Source: Chlamydiota bacterium
GTDB lineage: Bacteria; Chlamydiota; Chlamydiia; Chlamydiales; Waddliaceae
Reading direction: 5' to 3'
NCBI GenBank assembly: GCA_011065005.1
Contig: JAAKFP010000083.1
Span: 1 to 8,582 of the forward strand
DNA length: 8,582 bases
Shown: positions 6,129-8,582 of the stretch, piece after piece
How the letters are laid out: each line of letters begins with the position of its first letter
Position numbering within the stretch: the first letter of the stretch is position 1
Position numbers and translations under genes: made by a program
The notes under the pieces: generated by a model
Seen by the model: the letters and a program-made list of their open reading frames with translations, nothing else
Told to the model about the DNA's origin: nothing
Databases searched by the model: none

Positions 6129-6218
6129 TGTCAACAATCATTCCATTTTTTTCTCGGTGTATATATATAGCATATTCGCTTTTCTCCGTGTACCCTTTCC
6201 TGGTCAAAAAATTTGGAG

Positions 6219-6385
6219 TGCGCAGAGCAATCTGCGCTTTGCGATGTGCAAAAGCCTTTTTTTGTATGCAATCCCGCAACAAACCCTTCTACACAAAAAA
6301 ACTCTCTTAGACAACATTCACAGGCCAAAAAATCCGAAGACAAAAGAGATCTTTTCACATCGCAAAACGCAGATTGCTCTGCGCA
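6219..6385. mobile_element. 167-bp element with 30-bp terminal inverted repeats that are themselves hairpins
   Basis: The arms 6219-6248 and 6356-6385 are reverse complements with one mismatch (6237), and weaker pairing continues outward (6211-6218 with 6386-6393) and inward. Each arm contains its own palindrome: GCGCAGA-GCAA-TCTGCGC (6220-6237) on the left, where GCAA is a GNRA-type tetraloop, and the complementary form on the right. The roughly 107-nt interior has no plausible gene. It resembles a MITE or a non-autonomous palindromic repeat. It occupies much of the 449-nt gap between the receiver gene and the kinase gene; the rest is AT-rich and holds the kinase promoter. No target duplication is evident. 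Confidence 0.7.
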
Positions 6386-6525
6386 GTTCAAATGATCTTA
6401 AGTGGTTAATATCTAATACTCTAAGGTAAAAATGCGGAGTCTTTAGGTTTATAAAAAGCCTAATAATAAAATATTTGAGTTTTAATTATTATTTAGAGTT
6501 GTAGTTAATTTTAAATAAAATAATG

Positions 6526-6534
6526 TGTTATAAT
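6526..6534 (+). promoter_or_regulatory. Extended -10 promoter for the kinase gene
   Basis: TGTTATAAT is a perfect extended -10 (TG-n-TATAAT, hexamer 6529-6534) in very AT-rich DNA. The -35 region (TTAATT at 6505-6510, 18 nt spacing) is weak, as is common for extended -10 promoters. Transcription would begin near 6541, about 37 nt before the ATG. Confidence 0.55.
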
Positions 6535-6577
6535 GGTATTATAAGCTTAAAATGAAACCATTTGCTGGTATATAAAG

Positions 6578-8056
6578 ATGAGCAGTCCAAAAAGAATAGA
6601 TACACCTTCAAATGCGAGTAAAATCTCCCTCACATTTGGTGTATCGGAGGATAAAGAGATTATTGTAGACAATGGGTTAATTCGACTTCCTGACGGTACC
6701 GCATATAAAGTGACACTCAGAAATTCTGAGGGTACAAAGAAAACCATCGACCCTAGCAAAGAACTGAGTAAGAAAGAGAAACAGCTGCTGAAAAAGGTCG
6801 TCAAAATGTTGATGAAGGCTCAAGAAGAGAAAGAAGTTGCTTTCAAAAATTTGAGCAAAACTGAAATCACCTCTGAGGGAATTGTTTCCGATCAGTTCCC
6901 TAAAACTTATAATGCATCGGAATATAAACATAAATTCAAGAGAATCTCCGATGTTGGTGCAAAAATTCTACAAACAACTCAACCAACTCCCGCTCCTGCT
7001 ACAGAATCAAAGGTCAGAAAAGCAATCCGCAAGAGCAAGGTTTTTGGAGATTTTGAAGAATTTGCCCGAGGCAAAGATAAGGCTGTGCTACGGAGAATTA
7101 AAAGGGACAGCATCCCCTCCAGTGATTTAGAGCAACCCGAAAAAGCCTATTATATTCCGATCGTTAACTTTCCCTTAAGAAAAAATGCTCTTAGAAAAGA
7201 AAAAGAAAAAATGGATTTAATAAAAGAGAGTCTGTCAAATGATGCAAAGACACACCTCGCAGTTGAAGCGGTAGAATCTCACGAAAAAATCAGGGGGAGA
7301 TATACACTTGAAGTGGAAAAGGCTGAGGCTAATTTTGAACAGGTAATACAAAGCACCGAAACCTCTTTCGAACAAAGAAAGATTTTTGGAAGGCATCTTC
7401 TCGAAGGACTTGTAGCCTTACACAAAGTGGGTTGGGCCTATGGAGATCTCAAACCTGAAAACCTTCTGATTTATGGAAAGGGAAAAAAAGAAATATTAAA
7501 AATTGCTGATTTTGGAAAAGCGAAAAAGGTAGGCAGTGAAACCAAAAAGTATACAGGGAATCTTAGGTTTTCCCCTCCAGAAGGCAAATTAAGTAAAAAA
7601 GGAGATGTCTGGGGAGCCGCTCTTGTTTTGATCCGAACATTAGAGGAAGCAGTTTTGACCGACAAAGAACCATTGGTAGCGGTTACGGGTAAAAAAATCG
7701 ATCAACCTTCAGATAAAAGGAGGGGTATCGAACGATTTATTATTCAGCATAAGGCCTTCTTAGGTGTAGAAATTACTACCCTTATCGAAAGAATCTACAA
7801 AGGGCTTCCCCGCCGAGCGAAACTAGGCAAACTCTCCTCGAAAAAACGACAACTGCAGGCCGAATTAATACATAAATACATTGATAAGCTAACCAAGAAA
7901 TTGGTTGGAAAAGGAGTTATCGGTGCTGGGCAACAAGAAACAGATCTCAAAAACCTACTCATGGAAATGACTAAAGAAAGCCCAAAGAAACGCATCTCAA
8001 TAGATGACGCTCTCACCAAATATAATCAAATTTTTCCGCCACCGACAAGTCCGTAA
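6578..8056 (+). CDS. Eukaryotic-like protein kinase with atypical YGD catalytic loop
   Basis: The protein has 492 residues. Residues 1-150 are a lysine-rich, charged N-terminal region of no recognised family, with a Pro/Thr-rich linker (132-142). A protein kinase fold follows. A degenerate N-lobe (about 152-265) has one glycine pair in place of a full glycine loop, and the ATP-anchoring lysine cannot be placed with certainty. The C-lobe is clear: helix E (268-283), catalytic loop YGDLKPENLL (288-297) with catalytic D290, K292 and N295, DFG at 311-313, SPPE (332-335) in place of APE, GDVWG of helix F (342-346), and a closing helix with the conserved Arg of kinase subdomain XI (KKRISIDDAL, 470-479). 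HRD is replaced by YGD, so this is a non-RD kinase that would not need activation-loop phosphorylation. No signal peptide or membrane helix is visible. It could be a host-directed effector or a cytoplasmic regulator. The ribosome binding site is poor (only AAAG next to the ATG). Confidence 0.82.
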   Translation: MSSPKRIDTPSNASKISLTFGVSEDKEIIVDNGLIRLPDGTAYKVTLRNSEGTKKTIDPSKELSKKEKQLLKKVVKMLMKAQEEKEVAFKNLSKTEITSEGIVSDQFPKTYNASEYKHKFKRISDVGAKILQTTQPTPAPATESKVRKAIRKSKVFGDFEEFARGKDKAVLRRIKRDSIPSSDLEQPEKAYYIPIVNFPLRKNALRKEKEKMDLIKESLSNDAKTHLAVEAVESHEKIRGRYTLEVEKAEANFEQVIQSTETSFEQRKIFGRHLLEGLVALHKVGWAYGDLKPENLLIYGKGKKEILKIADFGKAKKVGSETKKYTGNLRFSPPEGKLSKKGDVWGAALVLIRTLEEAVLTDKEPLVAVTGKKIDQPSDKRRGIERFIIQHKAFLGVEITTLIERIYKGLPRRAKLGKLSSKKRQLQAELIHKYIDKLTKKLVGKGVIGAGQQETDLKNLLMEMTKESPKKRISIDDALTKYNQIFPPPTSP

Positions 8057-8067
8057 CGAACTTGTCG
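8043..8067 (+). terminator. Hairpin enclosing the kinase stop codon
   Basis: CGACAAGT (8043-8050) and ACTTGTCG (8060-8067) form an 8-bp stem whose 9-nt loop contains the TAA stop (8054-8056). No U-run follows, so this is a weak intrinsic terminator or an mRNA 3'-end structure. Confidence 0.45.
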
Positions 8068-8111
8068 AGTAACCGTTCAGCCAATGGCGTCTAACTTAAG
8101 AAATAAAACTA

Positions 8112-8170
8112 AACGCAAAGACGCAAAGGCGCAAAGAAAAACAGCCTAAATTTCTTTGCGTCTTTGCGTT
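8112..8170 (-). terminator. Inverted repeat of 8-bp CTTTGCGT units, probable acpP terminator
   Basis: Perfect 17-bp arms at 8112-8128 and 8154-8170 enclose a 25-nt loop. The left side carries three tandem 8-nt units (ACGCAAAG, ACGCAAAG, GCGCAAAG; 8113-8136), the right side two. On the minus strand the stem starts 15 nt after the acpP stop and is followed by TAGTTTTATTT, a reasonable U-rich tail, so it likely ends acpP transcription. The element shares its design with 110-174. Confidence 0.65.
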
Positions 8171-8185
8171 GAAAATCCTCGAGGA

Positions 8186-8422
8186 CTATGAACTCTTTAC
8201 TTGATTTAGATATTCGACGACATCACCAATGGTTTTGAGCTTTTCAGCGTCTTCCTCGCTGATTTCTATCTTGAACTTTTCCTCAAAGGTCATAATCAAT
8301 TCAGTCAAATCGAGGGAGTCTGCATTCAGATCCTCAACAAAAGACTTTTCTAGGGCGACATCATCTTTATCTACTCCTAGTTGTTCAACAACAATATCGA
8401 TTACTTCTTGTTCTGTTGCCAT
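8186..8422 (-). CDS. acpP: Acyl carrier protein
   Basis: This 78-residue acidic helical protein carries growing fatty acyl chains on a phosphopantetheine arm. The attachment serine is S36 in [12 protein letters not shown] (33-44), the hallmark ACP motif. The acidic helix II and the [19 protein letters not shown] segment (54-72) complete the usual four-helix bundle, and the length is typical. The sequence closely resembles the chlamydial ACP as I remember it. The ATG at 8422 has GAGG (plus-strand 8431-8434) 8 nt upstream. No fabG or other fatty-acid gene lies within the 160 nt upstream to the window edge; a repeat occupies that space, so it may be transcribed alone. The periodic inverted repeat just downstream probably terminates it. 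Confidence 0.97.
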   Translation of the reverse strand: MATEQEVIDIVVEQLGVDKDDVALEKSFVEDLNADSLDLTELIMTFEEKFKIEISEEDAEKLKTIGDVVEYLNQVKSS

Positions 8423-8510
8423 ATTTTTTTCCTCTTTTCATGTTTAATTGGGTTTCTTAGGTTAGGAAGCTAGAAAAAATAACTTTTACATTTATGCTGT
8501 CCTATCATCT

Positions 8511-8582
8511 TCACTTGCTTTGTTGCAAATCTTTGGAAACTAATAAGTTGACTGCAGATTTGCGCCTCGCAACTGAAGAGCT
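8511..8582 (+). repeat. Dispersed direct repeat, copy 2 (runs into window end)
   Basis: This copy matches 2851-2922 at about 63 of 72 positions and is still alignable at the last base, so it probably continues beyond the window. The internal inverted pair GCAAATCT (8525-8532) and AGATTTGC (8556-8563) is fully conserved while the 23-nt loop differs at one position. It lies upstream of acpP on the opposite strand. Confidence 0.85.

Noticed and set aside
6202..6207. TTGACC on the minus strand as a -35 box for the receiver-hemN operon
   Set aside because: No acceptable -10 hexamer at 16-18 nt spacing, so no promoter could be assigned; the TATATATA at about 6160 lacks a matching -35.
6131..6395. 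Overlapping small open frames on both strands (about 60-90 codons) starting with similar CAEQSA-CDV peptides
   Set aside because: The similar peptides on opposite strands come from the 30-bp inverted ends of the element, so they reflect DNA symmetry and not coding. No ribosome binding sites are evident.
6444..6462. Small hairpin TAGGTTT / AAGCCTA with one G-T pair upstream of the kinase promoter
   Set aside because: Short, AT-rich stem in AT-rich DNA; expected by chance and with no gene it could terminate.

Overview
The window looks like chromosomal DNA from a chlamydia-related bacterium, most likely an environmental (amoeba- or arthropod-associated) member of the Chlamydiales. This rests on remembered family resemblance and not on a search. 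The acyl carrier protein and thioredoxin reductase read very much like their Chlamydia counterparts. There is a membrane carrier resembling the chlamydial/rickettsial nucleotide transporter (NTT) family, and a eukaryotic-like protein kinase. The DNA is AT-rich, and its intergenic regions are wide and full of palindromic repeats. No rRNA, tRNA, CRISPR array, transposase or phage gene was seen.

Layout. (1) 1-206: no convincing gene; a long hairpin (110-174) made of 8-bp periodic units lies just past the end of the first gene. (2) 207-1976, minus strand: trxB (thioredoxin reductase) followed after 3 nt by a secreted, probable outer-membrane beta-barrel protein, most simply one operon. (3) 1977-2453: non-coding. 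It holds a stem-loop touching the trxB ribosome binding site, a 157-bp element with perfect 20-bp terminal inverted repeats, a small tight hairpin and a short ATCCTGT tandem. (4) 2454-2804, plus strand: a small secreted glutaredoxin-like protein with a CSHC motif. (5) 2805-3040: a strong stem-loop, the first copy of a dispersed direct repeat, and a good promoter. (6) 3041-4360, plus strand: a polytopic NTT/MFS-like carrier. (7) 4357-6128, minus strand: a stand-alone response-regulator receiver followed after 5 nt by hemN. hemN converges on the carrier gene, and one CTAG supplies both stop codons. (8) 6129-6577: non-coding, with a 167-bp element whose 30-bp inverted ends are themselves hairpins, then an extended -10 promoter. 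(9) 6578-8056, plus strand: a 492-residue protein kinase with an altered catalytic loop (YGD instead of HRD). (10) 8057-8185: terminator-like hairpins, the second with the same 8-bp periodic design as the one at 110-174. (11) 8186-8422, minus strand: acpP. (12) 8423-8582: the second copy of the direct repeat, cut by the window edge.

The genes do not form a single pathway. TrxB and the secreted CSHC protein both concern thiol-disulfide chemistry, in the cytoplasm and the envelope respectively; HemN makes haem precursors without oxygen; AcpP carries fatty-acid intermediates; the carrier may move nucleotides or related host metabolites; the kinase could act inside the cell or as a host-directed effector. 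The most notable material is the collection of structured repeats between genes, the YGD kinase, and the coupling of a lone receiver domain to hemN.
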